64,000 bases of DNA. Origin: Pseudorhodoferax sp047601025 (GTDB lineage Bacteria; Pseudomonadota; Gammaproteobacteria; Burkholderiales; Burkholderiaceae_C). The notes beneath the pieces were generated by a model. That model did no database searches and was not told the DNA's origin. It saw only the letters and a list, made by a program, of their open reading frames with translations. Where the stretch lies: NCBI RefSeq assembly GCF_047601025.1, contig NZ_JASGJZ010000001.1:1488001-1552000 (forward strand). Direction: 5' to 3'. Each line of letters opens with the position of its first letter. Within the stretch, counting starts at the first letter, position 1. Positions 55,954 through 64,000 of this stretch are shown here, piece after piece. Both the position numbers and the translations under genes were made by a program.

Positions 55954-56739
55954 ATGACACGCACCAAGCACCTGACCGCCCTGGCCGCCGCGGCCGCCCT
56001 GGCCCTGGCCACGCTGGCCGCACCGGTCCACGCCGGCCCGCGCCTGGACAGGATCACCGAGAGCAAGACCCTGCGCGTCGGCACGCCCGGCGACTACCGG
56101 CCGTTCGCGATCCGGACCGACGCCGGCTACAGCGGCCACGACATCGACCTGATCGAGGCCATGGCCAGGGAGCTGGGCGTGAAGATCGAGTACGTGCCGA
56201 CCAGCTGGCCGAACCTGCTGAAGGACCTGCAGGCCGACCGGTTCGACATCGCCGTGGGCGGCATCACGCGCAACGTGGCGCGGCTGCGCCAGGCCGACAT
56301 GCTCCCGGGCTATGCACCGTTCGGCAAGGTCGCGCTGGTGCGTGCGGCCGACAAGGACAAGTACCGCACTCTGGACGACCTGAACCAGCCGTCCGTCCGC
56401 GTGATCAAGAACCCCGGCGGCACCAACGAGGCCTTCGTGCTGGCCAACCTGAAGGCCGCGCAGGTCGCCACGCACGAAAAGAACGCCGAGATCCCGGCGC
56501 TGATCGCCGCGGGCCAGGGCGACGTGATGATCACCGAGACCTACGAGGCGCTGCACTACGTGCGCGCCGACCCGCGGCTGCACGCGGCCTTCCTCGACGC
56601 GCCGCTGACACCGGTCAACACGCTGGGCTTCATGATCCCGCTGGACGACGCCGACTACGCGCGCGTGGTGCGCTTCGCCTGGGAACTGCTGGACAGCCGT
56701 GGCGGCCTGCGGCAGGCGGCGCAGAAGTGGCTCCAATGA
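55954..56739 (+). CDS. Periplasmic solute-binding-fold protein resembling cyclohexadienyl dehydratase (PheC)
   Basis: The protein is 261 residues from ATG 55954, which has AAGGAG nine bases upstream; ATG 55936 lacks one. A signal peptide precedes LRVGTPGDYRPFAIRTDAGY. The next stretches follow PheC of Pseudomonas closely: SGHDIDLIEAMARELGVKIE, YVPTSWPNLLKDLQADRFDI and NPGGTNEAFVLANLKAA. The Glu in ITETYEALH matches the PheC proton-donor Glu. PheC turns prephenate or arogenate into phenylpyruvate or phenylalanine in the periplasm. A family 3 amino-acid receptor is the alternative, but the GTPGDYRPF and PTSWPNL stretches favour PheC. No transporter genes adjoin it. Confidence 0.8.
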   Translation: MTRTKHLTALAAAAALALATLAAPVHAGPRLDRITESKTLRVGTPGDYRPFAIRTDAGYSGHDIDLIEAMARELGVKIEYVPTSWPNLLKDLQADRFDIAVGGITRNVARLRQADMLPGYAPFGKVALVRAADKDKYRTLDDLNQPSVRVIKNPGGTNEAFVLANLKAAQVATHEKNAEIPALIAAGQGDVMITETYEALHYVRADPRLHAAFLDAPLTPVNTLGFMIPLDDADYARVVRFAWELLDSRGGLRQAAQKWLQ

Positions 56740-56964
56740 GCCGGGTTTTCGGGCTGTCGCGCCGCCACACGCGCACAGCATTCGAACTGTGCTCAACGCC
56801 GTCGTCGCCCCGTTAGCGCAGCAGATCCATTAAAGAAAGTGTCTTGCGACATATTGTTGCAAAAGGGTTCTTCAGTTACCGATAGGCGTCGAGAATCTTT
56901 ACGGCATCTCTTCAATTCAGCAGAGTTTCTCCATAAGTCATTGATTATAGACATAAAATTTAAT

Positions 56965-56979
56965 TGGCATACCTGTTGC
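56965..56979 (+). promoter_or_regulatory. Sigma-54 (RpoN) promoter of the second intact PEP-CTERM gene
   Basis: TGGCAT (56965-56970), five bases, TTGC (56976-56979), then T. All conserved positions of the -24/-12 element are present, with one change (C to T). It lies in an AT-rich patch and is 43 bases before ATG 57022. It continues TTAT, as does the element at 40566. Confidence 0.8.
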
Positions 56980-57021
56980 TTATTGATTGTCCCTTCCCTC
57001 AAACCCCCAAGGAGTCTCTCT

Positions 57022-57648
57022 ATGAAGTTTGGAAAGATCGTCGGCGCAGCTGCAGTGGCTCTGCTGGTATCGGGCGTTGCGCAAGCGGCCTACGTCAACG
57101 GCTCTCTCACCGTTTCCGGTGGCGTGACCAACGTGCCGGCGGCGCCGTCGAACTCGATCGTGACCTCGTTGAGCACGCTGGAAACCGGTGGTTTCCAAGG
57201 TGGCAGCGCCACTGGCGACATCGTGCCGGACTCCTCGGCCGTTTCCCCGTACAGCTTCGCGATCGACGCGACGCCGGTCGCACTGTTCACGTACGGCGCC
57301 TTCACGTTCACGGTGACCGACTGGGGCACCAAGAGCACCGACGCCTTTGCCTGCGGCCCCACCCAATGCGGTGACGGCATTTCGTATACCGGCGTGACGG
57401 GCATCGTCAGCGGCGGCGGCTTCCAGGACACGCTGTTCACCGCCGGTTCCTTCCAGTTCTCGGGCACCTGCAACTCCAACAACGGCACGGAATGCACGGG
57501 CAACACCACGGCAGGCTGGACCGCCAGCTTCGCCGCCCAAGGCGAAGCAGCGCCCCCGACCGACGTGCCCGAGCCCGCCTCCCTGGCCCTGGTGGGCCTG
57601 GCGCTGGCCGGTGCCGGCCTGACGCGCCGCCGCGCCAAGAAGGCCTGA
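57022..57648 (+). CDS. PEP-CTERM sorting-domain exported protein
   Basis: The protein is 208 residues from ATG 57022 with AAGGAG upstream. The signal peptide is MKFGKIVGAAAVALLVSGVA (QA|A). The body is Gly/Ser/Thr-rich, with stretches such as FAIDATPVALFTYGAFTFTV and two possible disulfides (CGPTQCG; CNSNNGTEC). The tail VPEPASLALVGLALAGAGLT, then RRRAKKA, is a full PEP-CTERM signal for exosortase. It is not similar in its body to the protein encoded at 40640 beyond composition and tail. Two hairpins follow the stop. The role is unknown; surface, matrix or floc protein is the family expectation. Confidence 0.93.
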   Translation: MKFGKIVGAAAVALLVSGVAQAAYVNGSLTVSGGVTNVPAAPSNSIVTSLSTLETGGFQGGSATGDIVPDSSAVSPYSFAIDATPVALFTYGAFTFTVTDWGTKSTDAFACGPTQCGDGISYTGVTGIVSGGGFQDTLFTAGSFQFSGTCNSNNGTECTGNTTAGWTASFAAQGEAAPPTDVPEPASLALVGLALAGAGLTRRRAKKA

Positions 57649-57666
57649 GCCGAGTTGGCCATGCCG

Positions 57667-57686
57667 CCGGACCTCTCCAGGTCCGG
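57667..57686. terminator. Stem-loop preceding the main terminator
   Basis: CCGGACCT (57667-57674) and AGGTCCGG (57679-57686) form a perfect 8-bp stem with a CTCC tetraloop. There is no T run. It lies between the PEP-CTERM stop and the stronger hairpin at 57691. Confidence 0.6.
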
Positions 57687-57690
57687 CCTG

Positions 57691-57722
57691 AAAAAGGGTT
57701 GAAGCGTGCTTCAACCCTTTTT
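57691..57722. terminator. Bidirectional Rho-independent terminator
   Basis: AAAAAGGGTTGAAGC (57691-57705) and GCTTCAACCCTTTTT (57708-57722) are perfectly complementary. The A run on one side and T run on the other let it stop both the PEP-CTERM gene and the convergent trkH operon, whose stop is at 57739. Confidence 0.94.
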
Positions 57723-57738
57723 CTTGGGCGCCCCCTGC

Positions 57739-59205
57739 TCAGTTCTTCCAGAACGAAGGCATCAGCAGCGCCATGAAGCTCAGCATCTCCAGCCGGCCCA
57801 TCAGCATCGCGATGGTGCAGACCCAGATCTGGAAATCGTTCAGCACCGCGAACGACGAGGCCGGGCCGACCGCACCCAGCCCCGGCCCCATGCAGTTGAC
57901 GCTGGCGATCACGGCGCTGAAGGCCGTCACCGGGTCCAGGTCGGTCAGCATCAGCACCATGGACAGCACGATCACCGTGGCGCCGTAGACCAGCATGAAG
58001 GCCAGCACCGCGAAGATCACCGGCGTATCCACCACCGCCTGGCCCAGCCGCACCGGCTGTACCGCGCGCGGGTGCGCCAGGCGCCGGATCTCGCGCCGCG
58101 CCTGCTGCAGCAGGATCAGCACCCGTACCATCTTGATGCCGCCACCGGTGGAGCCGGCGCTGGTCGCGAAGCCCGACAGCATCAGCATGAACACCGGCAG
58201 AAACACCGGCCACAGCAGGTAGTCCTGCGTGATGAAGCCGGTGGTCGTGGCCACCGAGATCACGTGGAACAGGCCATGGCGCAGCGCGTCCAGCGGCGCG
58301 TAGACGCCCTTGATCCACAGCAGCAGGGCGGCCAGCAGGCCGCCGCCGACCAGCACGCCCAGCGTCGCGCGCAGCTCGGGGTCGGACAGTGCCACGCTCC
58401 AGCGGCCCTTGCGCACGGCCGTGAAGTACAGTGCGAAGTTGCAGCTGGCGAACAGCATGAACAGCGCGGCGGTCATCTCCAGCAGCGGCGAGTCGAAATA
58501 GCCGAAGCTCGCGTCGTGCGGCGACAGGCCGCCCAGGCTCACGGTCGCGAACATGTGCATCAGCGCGTCCATCGGCGTCATGCCGCCAGCCCAGAAGGCG
58601 AGCGCGCAAGCGATCGAGAGCGTGGCATAGACGCCCCACAGGCCCTTGGCCGTCTGCGCCATGCGCGGCGTCAGCTTGTTGTCCTTGATCGGCCCGGCGG
58701 CCTCGGCCTTGAACAGCTGGCTGCCGCCCACGCCCAGCAGCGGCAGCACGGCCACCGCCAGGATCAGGATACCCATGCCGCCGACCCACTGCAGGAAGGT
58801 GCGCCAGAAGTTCACCGACAGCGGCAGCATGTCCAGCCGCGTCAGCACCGTACCGCCGGTCGTGGTCAGGCCCGAGACGGCCTCGAAGTAGGCGTGCGTG
58901 AAGCTCAGCGGCCGGTCGATCTGGATGCAGGCCAGCAGCACCGGCAGCGCCGCGAACAACGGCAGCAGCAGCCAGGCCAGCGCCACCAGCATCACGCCGT
59001 GGCGCGGCTGCAGCTCGCGCTTGTGCCGGCGCATGGCGCGCCACAGCACGCTGCCGGCCAGCAGCGTCAGGCTCAGCGCGGCCAGGTGCGCCTCCAGCAC
59101 GCCGTCCTGCCAGTGCCAGGAGACCAGCGCCGGAAGGCCCATGGCCCAGCCCAGGCACACGATCAGCACGCCCAGCACGCGCAGGACAGGAAAGACGTCG
59201 CGCAT
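57739..59205 (-). CDS. trkH: Potassium uptake protein TrkH
   Basis: The 488-residue membrane protein has the four pore repeats of the Trk family: SGLTTTGGT near residue 110, ATVSLGGLSPHD, SVATTTGFITQD and SVNCMGPGLGAVG in order. The selectivity glycines of each repeat are present. GSTGGGIKMVRVLILLQQAR is the intramembrane loop region of the third repeat. It is the translocating subunit, gated by TrkA, encoded 12 bases upstream. Probable membrane spans number about ten. Confidence 0.95.
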   Translation of the reverse strand: MRDVFPVLRVLGVLIVCLGWAMGLPALVSWHWQDGVLEAHLAALSLTLLAGSVLWRAMRRHKRELQPRHGVMLVALAWLLLPLFAALPVLLACIQIDRPLSFTHAYFEAVSGLTTTGGTVLTRLDMLPLSVNFWRTFLQWVGGMGILILAVAVLPLLGVGGSQLFKAEAAGPIKDNKLTPRMAQTAKGLWGVYATLSIACALAFWAGGMTPMDALMHMFATVSLGGLSPHDASFGYFDSPLLEMTAALFMLFASCNFALYFTAVRKGRWSVALSDPELRATLGVLVGGGLLAALLLWIKGVYAPLDALRHGLFHVISVATTTGFITQDYLLWPVFLPVFMLMLSGFATSAGSTGGGIKMVRVLILLQQARREIRRLAHPRAVQPVRLGQAVVDTPVIFAVLAFMLVYGATVIVLSMVLMLTDLDPVTAFSAVIASVNCMGPGLGAVGPASSFAVLNDFQIWVCTIAMLMGRLEMLSFMALLMPSFWKN

Positions 59206-59217
59206 GCGCAGGGCCGG

Positions 59218-60711
59218 CTAGAAGAACGCGGCGCTGACGCGGAACTGCTTCTCCACGTCGCGGATCAGGCGCTTGTGCGGCACGAAGATCACCACGTGGT
59301 CGTTGCTCTCGATCACGGTGTCGGCCTTCGGGATGATGACCTGCGGCTCGCGGGGCGGCGCGGCCTCGCCGGCCTCGGCCTCGGCGTCGACCACGGCCAG
59401 CGGGTCGGGCAGGCCGCGCACGATCAGCCCGAAGTGCGCCTGCGCCGGCAGCTTGAGGTCGCGCACCGTGCGGCCGACGATGCGCGAGGTCTTGCGGTCG
59501 CCGCGCGCGACGATCTCCAGCCCCTCGGCCACACCCCGGCGCAGGCTGTGCACGGCCTGCACGTCGCCCTGGCGCACGTGGGCCAGCAGTTCGCCGATCA
59601 TGGCCTGCGCCGGCGACAGCGCGATGTCGATCTGCGTGCCGTGCATCAGCTCGGCATAGCTGCGCCGGTTGATCAGCGCCAGCACGCGGCGCGCGCCCAG
59701 GCGCTTGGCCAGCAGGCTGGACATGATGTTGTTCTCGTCGTCGTTGGTCAGCGCCAGGAACAGGTCGACGGTCTCGATGCTCTCGTCCTCGAGCAGGTTC
59801 TCGTCGGTCACGTCGCCGTTGAGCACCAGCACTTCGTGCGGCAGCTGGCCAGCCAGGGCGGTGCAGCGCTCCGCGTCCTGCTCGACCACCTTGACGTGAA
59901 AGCCCGCCGGCGCGGCGGCCAGCTCCTGCGCCAGGCGCAGGCCGACGCGGCCGCCGCCGGCGATCATGATGCGCTGGACCTTGCGCCTGGGCCGGCCCTG
60001 CGGAGCGCGGTGCTCGTCGCGGTGCAGCGCCTTCAGCACGCGCGGGATGTCGTCGCGCGCAGCCAGCACGAAGACCTCGTCGCCAGGCTCCACGCGCGTG
60101 GCGCCGTCGCAGGCGATGAAGCGGTCCGGCTCGTCCTCGAAGCGGCGGTAGATCGCGACGATGCGCATGGCCACGTCGGGCGCGCACTCGCGCAGCTCGG
60201 CGATGCTGTGCGCCACCAGCGGCGCGCCGGCCACGGCCCGCACCGAGACCAGGCAGGCCAGCCCGCCGGCGAACTCGCGCACCTGCAGCGCCTCGGGGTA
60301 CTCGATCAACTTGAAGATGTAGCGCGTCAGCGATTCCTCGGGGCAGATCACGCGGTCGACCGCGAAGCCCTCCTTGTCGACCAGCTCGCTGCCGTGGCGG
60401 AAGGCCTGCGAACGCACGCGCGCGATGCGCGTGGGCACGTTGAACAGCCGGTGCGCGACCTTGCAGCACACCAGGTTGGTCTCGTCCAGGGCGGCGCAGG
60501 CGATCAGCATGTCGGCGTCGCGAGCGCCGGCCTCCTCCAGCACCACAGGATCCACGCCGCTGCCGACCAGGCCGCGCAGGTCGTAGCGCTCCTCCAGCGC
60601 GCGCAGGCGGCGAGCATCGGTGTCGATCACCGTGATGTCGTTCTGCTCCGACACCAGGCTGTCGACCACGCTTTCGCCGACCCGGCCGGCGCCGAGGATG
60701 ATGATGCGCAT
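59218..60711 (-). CDS. trkA: Trk potassium transporter regulatory subunit TrkA
   Basis: The 497-residue cytoplasmic subunit has two RCK/TrkA-N domains: MRIIILGAGRVGESVVDSLV at the N-terminus and RIMIAGGGRVGLRLAQELAA near residue 245. Each is followed by a TrkA-C domain. NAD and ATP/ADP binding here control the TrkH channel. It is about 40 residues longer than E. coli TrkA (458), partly through an acidic, Glu/Ala-rich loop (AEAEAGEAAPPREPQ) near residue 450. It follows proA by 19 bases. Confidence 0.95.
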   Translation of the reverse strand: MRIIILGAGRVGESVVDSLVSEQNDITVIDTDARRLRALEERYDLRGLVGSGVDPVVLEEAGARDADMLIACAALDETNLVCCKVAHRLFNVPTRIARVRSQAFRHGSELVDKEGFAVDRVICPEESLTRYIFKLIEYPEALQVREFAGGLACLVSVRAVAGAPLVAHSIAELRECAPDVAMRIVAIYRRFEDEPDRFIACDGATRVEPGDEVFVLAARDDIPRVLKALHRDEHRAPQGRPRRKVQRIMIAGGGRVGLRLAQELAAAPAGFHVKVVEQDAERCTALAGQLPHEVLVLNGDVTDENLLEDESIETVDLFLALTNDDENNIMSSLLAKRLGARRVLALINRRSYAELMHGTQIDIALSPAQAMIGELLAHVRQGDVQAVHSLRRGVAEGLEIVARGDRKTSRIVGRTVRDLKLPAQAHFGLIVRGLPDPLAVVDAEAEAGEAAPPREPQVIIPKADTVIESNDHVVIFVPHKRLIRDVEKQFRVSAAFF

Positions 60712-60730
60712 GGCGGCTGCGCCCGGCCGG

Positions 60731-62011
60731 TCAGGTTCTGACTTCCCCGTCGCCCAGCACCACGTACTTCAGCGAGGTCAGCCCCTCCAGGCCGACCGGG
60801 CCGCGCGCGTGGAACTTGTCGGTGCTGATGCCGATCTCCGCGCCCAGCCCGTACTCGAAGCCGTCGGCGAAGCGGGTGCTGGCGTTGACCATCACGCTGG
60901 CGGAATCCACCTCGCGCAGGAAGCGCTGGGCATGCATGTGGTCGCGCGTGAGGATGGCGTCCGTGTGGTGGCTGCCATAGCGGTTGATGTGGGCGATGGC
61001 CTCGTCCAGTCCGGCGACGACCTTCACCGAGATCACCGGCGCGAGGTACTCCTCGGACCAGTCCTGCTCGCTCGCGGGTGCGATCCGCGCGCCTTCCACG
61101 CCGGCCAGGAGCGCGGCGGCCTCGGCGTCGCAGCGCATCTCCACGCCCTTGGCCGCGTAGACGGCGCCGATCCGCGGCAGGAACGCCGCCGCCACGCCGC
61201 GCGCGACCAGCAGGCTCTCGGCCGCGTTGCAGGGACTGTACTTCTGCGTCTTGGCGTTGTCGGCCACCGTGACGGCCATCGCGAGGTCGCAGGGGTCGTC
61301 CACGTAGACATGGCAGTTGCCGTCCAGGTGCTTGATCACGGGCACGCGCGCCTCGCGGCTGATGCGCTCGATCAGGCCCTTGCCGCCGCGCGGGATCACC
61401 ACGTCCACGTGCTCGGGCATGGTGATCAGCTGGCCGACGACCTCGCGGTCGGTGACCTGCACCAGCTGCACCGCCTCCGGCGGCAGGCCGGCCTGCTGCA
61501 ACGCCTGCTGCACCAGCCGGGCCAGCGCCTTGTTCGACTCGATGGCCTCGGAGCCGCCGCGCAGGATGCAGGCGTTGCCGCTCTTGATCGACAGGCTGGC
61601 GGCCTCGATGGTCACGTTCGGCCGGCTCTCGTAGACCATCGCGAACACGCCGAGCGGCACGCGCATGCGGCCCACGCGGATGCCGCTCTCCTGCTGCTGC
61701 AGGCCGCTGACCTGGCCGATCAGGTCGGGCATGGCGGCCAGTTGCTCGCAGCCCTGGGCGACGGTCTCGATGACTTTCGGCGTCAGGCGCAGGCGGTCCA
61801 CCATCGGCGCGGACAGGCCGGCGGCGTCGGCGCGCGCGAGGTCCCTGGCGTTGTCGGCCTGCAGGGCCGGCAGGTTCTCGCGCAGCAGCCGGGCCAGCGC
61901 GCGCAGGGCCAGGTTCTTGGTGGCGGCGCCGGCGCGCGCCATGGCGGCCGAGGCCTGGCGGGCCTGCACGCCCAGCGTCTGGGCGTATTCGGCGATGTTC
62001 AGGGCGTTCAT
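60731..62011 (-). CDS. proA: Gamma-glutamyl phosphate reductase ProA
   Basis: The 426-residue enzyme reduces gamma-glutamyl phosphate to glutamate semialdehyde with NADPH in proline synthesis. Signatures are PLGVFAMVYESRPNVTIEAA, RGGSEAIESNKALARLVQQA and VIPRGGKGLIERI. SLLVARGVAAAFLPR is preceded by the active-site Cys in YSPCNAAES. The end is HARGPVGLEGLTSLKYVVLG. It stands between holA and trkA on the same strand, with 120 bases to holA. Confidence 0.96.
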   Translation of the reverse strand: MNALNIAEYAQTLGVQARQASAAMARAGAATKNLALRALARLLRENLPALQADNARDLARADAAGLSAPMVDRLRLTPKVIETVAQGCEQLAAMPDLIGQVSGLQQQESGIRVGRMRVPLGVFAMVYESRPNVTIEAASLSIKSGNACILRGGSEAIESNKALARLVQQALQQAGLPPEAVQLVQVTDREVVGQLITMPEHVDVVIPRGGKGLIERISREARVPVIKHLDGNCHVYVDDPCDLAMAVTVADNAKTQKYSPCNAAESLLVARGVAAAFLPRIGAVYAAKGVEMRCDAEAAALLAGVEGARIAPASEQDWSEEYLAPVISVKVVAGLDEAIAHINRYGSHHTDAILTRDHMHAQRFLREVDSASVMVNASTRFADGFEYGLGAEIGISTDKFHARGPVGLEGLTSLKYVVLGDGEVRT

Positions 62012-62131
62012 GGGCCGGATTGTGGCGCAGATGCCAGGCGCCTGCCGCCCCGCCGCGGGCCTGCCCGGGCGCCGGACGGCTGCGTGACGGCAAGGAGCGG
62101 GTCGGGCGGTGTACTGATTAATGAGTCAGAG

Positions 62132-63193
62132 TCAGCGCGCCGGCGCCTGGGCGCAGGCACGCGCCATCGCCAGCGCCAGGCGCTGCAGGGCCTGCCAGCC
62201 ATCGGTGGGCCAGTCCGGCACCTTCAGGCCCTTGACGATGCCGTCCACCATGTGGGCGCCGTGCAGCAGCCGCGCCAGCGCACGCGGCGACAGGCGCGGC
62301 AGCACGCGCTCGAACAGGCGCTCGCGGGCCCCCCAGACACGCTGCTCGCGCAGCGCCATCGGCAGCGGGCGGCCGGCGGCCATGGCGTCCTTCACGCGCT
62401 TCAGGGCGCGGATGTCCTCGGCCAGCGTGTAGTGCACCAGCACCGGCGCCTCGCCCTCGGCCTGCAGGCCGTCGAGCATGCGCTGCACGCGCAGCACCTG
62501 GCCACCGAGCACGGCCTCGGACAGCTTGAACACGTCGTAGCGGGCCACGTCCAGCACGGCCCGCTCGACCTGCTCGAAGCCCAGCTCGCCGGCCGAATGC
62601 AGCAGCGCCAGCTTGGCGATCTCCTGGTGCGCGGCCAGCAGGTTGCCCTCGACCCGATCGGCGAAGAACTGCAGCGTGCGCTGGCCCTCCTCGCCGGGCG
62701 CGACCTGCTGGCCCTGGGCCTTCAGGCGCTGGGCGATCCAGGCCGGCAAGGCGGCGCGCTCGACCGGGTCGATCTGCACGGTCACGCCGGCGGCGTCCAG
62801 CGCGGCGAACCAGGCGCTGGCCTTCGTGGCGCGGTCCAGCCGCGGCAGCGTGACGAGCACCAGCGTCGCCTCGTTGCCCTGGGCCTGCTCCGCGAGTTGC
62901 TGCAGCGCGGCGCTGCCGTCCTTGCCGGGCTTGCCGGAAGGGATACGGATGTCCAGCAGCTGCCGGTCGGCGAACAGGCTCATGGCGCCGCCGGCGGCCA
63001 GCACGCCGGCCCAGTCGAAATGCGCGCCCTGCACCGTGAACACGCTGCGCTCGGTGTAGCCCCGGGCGCGCGCGGCGGTGCGGATCGCGTCGGCCGCCTC
63101 CTGCAGCAGCAGCGGCTCGTCGCCGTGCAGTGCGTACAGCGCGCGCAGGCCGCGCTGCAGGTGTTGCGAAAGCTGGGCCGGCGCGAGTTGCAT
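62132..63193 (-). CDS. holA: DNA polymerase III delta subunit HolA
   Basis: The 353-residue protein is the clamp-loader subunit that opens the sliding clamp. It opens MQLAPAQLSQHLQRGLRALY and has the LHGDEPLLLQEAADAIR start of the delta AAA+-like domain (without a P-loop, as usual), then AGGAMSLFADRQLLDIRIPS. RVEGNLLAAHQEIAKLALL is the conserved delta stretch, followed by the collar domain. In many Burkholderiales the gene follows leuS-lptE and precedes proA. Here the gene before it, 10 bases away, is instead an amidinotransferase-fold gene. Confidence 0.95.
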   Translation of the reverse strand: MQLAPAQLSQHLQRGLRALYALHGDEPLLLQEAADAIRTAARARGYTERSVFTVQGAHFDWAGVLAAGGAMSLFADRQLLDIRIPSGKPGKDGSAALQQLAEQAQGNEATLVLVTLPRLDRATKASAWFAALDAAGVTVQIDPVERAALPAWIAQRLKAQGQQVAPGEEGQRTLQFFADRVEGNLLAAHQEIAKLALLHSAGELGFEQVERAVLDVARYDVFKLSEAVLGGQVLRVQRMLDGLQAEGEAPVLVHYTLAEDIRALKRVKDAMAAGRPLPMALREQRVWGARERLFERVLPRLSPRALARLLHGAHMVDGIVKGLKVPDWPTDGWQALQRLALAMARACAQAPAR

Positions 63194-63203
63194 GCGCGCC
63201 AGT

Positions 63204-64000
63204 TTAGGCGACCGGCCCCAGCTCCAGCGTCAGGCAACGGGCACTGCCGCCGGCGCGGCGGAACGCGTCCAGCGGCACGAGGCGCACGCCGTAGCCGTGC
63301 GCGGCCAGCCGTGCGCGCAGCGCAGCGCTGCACCAGCCCATCACGACCTCGCGGCCGATGCAGACGGCGTTGGCGGCCAGGTGCAGCGCGTCGTCCTCGG
63401 GCACTTCGATCAGCCGGCCGCCGGCCACCGCCTGCAGCTGCTGCCAGCCCTGCGGCGAGAACGCCTGGCGCACCACCAGCAGCTCGCCACCGGACAGCAG
63501 GCTCAGGCAAGTGTCCAGGTGGTAGAAGCGCGGGTCCACCAACTCCAGCGCCAGCACCGGCCGGCGCGCGACGACGGCCAGCGCCTCGCGGGCGCGCAGG
63601 TCCGAGCGCGGGCCGTGTCCCATCCAGCAAATGCCGCGGTGGTCGTCGACGATGGCGTCGCCCGCGCCTTCGAAGCACACGCCCTCGGGCAGGTGGTGCA
63701 GGCTGTCGACCACGCCCTGCGCGCGCAAGCGATCGAACACGGCCAGGCCGTGCGCCTGCTCGCCCTGGCGCTCGGCATGGCGGAAACGCGCCAGCAGCAC
63801 GCGGCGGTCCACCACCAGCGCGGCGTTGGCAGTGAACACCATGTCGGGCAGGCCAGGCACGGGCGGCATGGTCTCGACCTCGGCGCCCAGCGCCGTGTAG
63901 CAGGCGCGCAGCGCGTCCCAGCCGGCCCGGGCCTGGGCACGCAGCGCGGCGTCCTGCGGCTGCCAGCGCGACGGATCCATCCAGGGATTGATCGCGTAGC
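63204..64000 (-). CDS. Amidinotransferase/DDAH-family hydrolase, partial (N-terminus beyond window)
   Basis: Reading leftwards from the window edge the frame begins YAINPWMDPSRWQPQD, so the N-terminus lies outside. Family marks are VPGLPDMVFTANAALVV, the acid pair in EGAGDAIVDDHRGICWMG, the catalytic His in FYHLDTCLSLL and the nucleophile Cys in GGSARCLTLEL near the end. This is the five-bladed propeller fold of arginine deiminase, dimethylarginine dimethylaminohydrolase and amidinotransferases. It would hydrolyse a guanidino or ureido amino acid, releasing an amine. The substrate is not predictable. It appears to be the first gene of a run with holA, proA, trkA and trkH. Confidence 0.85.
   Translation of the reverse strand, partial: YAINPWMDPSRWQPQDAALRAQARAGWDALRACYTALGAEVETMPPVPGLPDMVFTANAALVVDRRVLLARFRHAERQGEQAHGLAVFDRLRAQGVVDSLHHLPEGVCFEGAGDAIVDDHRGICWMGHGPRSDLRAREALAVVARRPVLALELVDPRFYHLDTCLSLLSGGELLVVRQAFSPQGWQQLQAVAGGRLIEVPEDDALHLAANAVCIGREVVMGWCSAALRARLAAHGYGVRLVPLDAFRRAGGSARCLTLELGPVA

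Overview
The window is GC-rich DNA (clearly above 65% G+C by eye) with tightly packed genes and frequent 4-base ATGA or 1-base overlaps. Gene content points to a betaproteobacterium of the order Burkholderiales, in or near Comamonadaceae/Sphaerotilaceae. The indicators are a Bug-family tricarboxylate-type binding protein, a detached MetH homocysteine domain, PEP-CTERM proteins with dedicated-looking sigma-54 promoters, GTP-type PEP carboxykinase and a NodIJ-like ABC pair. I identified no rRNA, tRNA, CRISPR array, phage or insertion sequence. No gene-free stretch exceeds 300 bases.

Left end (1-3785): a GntR regulator (cut by the edge) is divergent from an IlvD/Edd sugar-acid dehydratase, a long RraA-type protein and a Bug periplasmic binding protein. 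A perfect 14-bp palindrome sits between overlapping divergent promoters. This looks like a small sugar-acid uptake and catabolism module. A frameshifted PEP-CTERM pseudogene follows.

Positions 4554-18180, minus strand: a 14-gene operon read from one promoter near 18230. It encodes a two-domain 2-aminobenzoyl-CoA monooxygenase/reductase type enzyme, an SDR, a MarR regulator, a crotonase, an acyl-CoA dehydrogenase, an aryl-CoA ligase, a complete five-part LIV-type ABC importer, a hotdog thioesterase, a RidA-like protein and a kynurenine-formamidase-like hydrolase. Together they read as import, CoA activation, dearomatisation and beta-oxidation of 2-aminobenzoate (anthranilate) or a close analogue.

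Positions 18319-38208: a decayed GNAT gene, an orphan metH homocysteine domain, an internally deleted AlbA_2-type protein, recC-recB-recD, an HdeD-like membrane protein, recQ, a DUF1810 gene, a tandem AAA+ ATPase of unknown role, threonine ammonia-lyase and a 53-residue membrane peptide.

Positions 38488-47577: pckG, a sigma-54-driven PEP-CTERM gene, a PAS-GGDEF-EAL protein, a NodIJ-like exporter and a di-haem cytochrome c peroxidase gene broken by one missing base.

Positions 47606-54932: a copper-resistance island. A CopZ-like chaperone gene diverges from copA-cueR-(small Cys/His protein)-tolC-multicopper oxidase-DUF411-CusF. Both divergent promoters have 19-bp spacers and near-identical CueR-type dyads.

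Positions 55028-64000: a 3-hydroxyacyl-CoA dehydrogenase, a PheC-like periplasmic protein, a second PEP-CTERM gene with its own sigma-54 promoter and, convergent with it, a minus-strand run of an amidinotransferase-fold gene (cut by the edge), holA, proA, trkA and trkH.

The most notable observations are the complete anthranilate-CoA operon with two enzymes whose expected catalytic residues are changed, matching -24/-12 promoters in front of both intact PEP-CTERM genes, mirrored CueR control of the copper island, an 18-bp repeat inside the CusF gene, and a cluster of small frameshifts that are either real decay or assembly errors.
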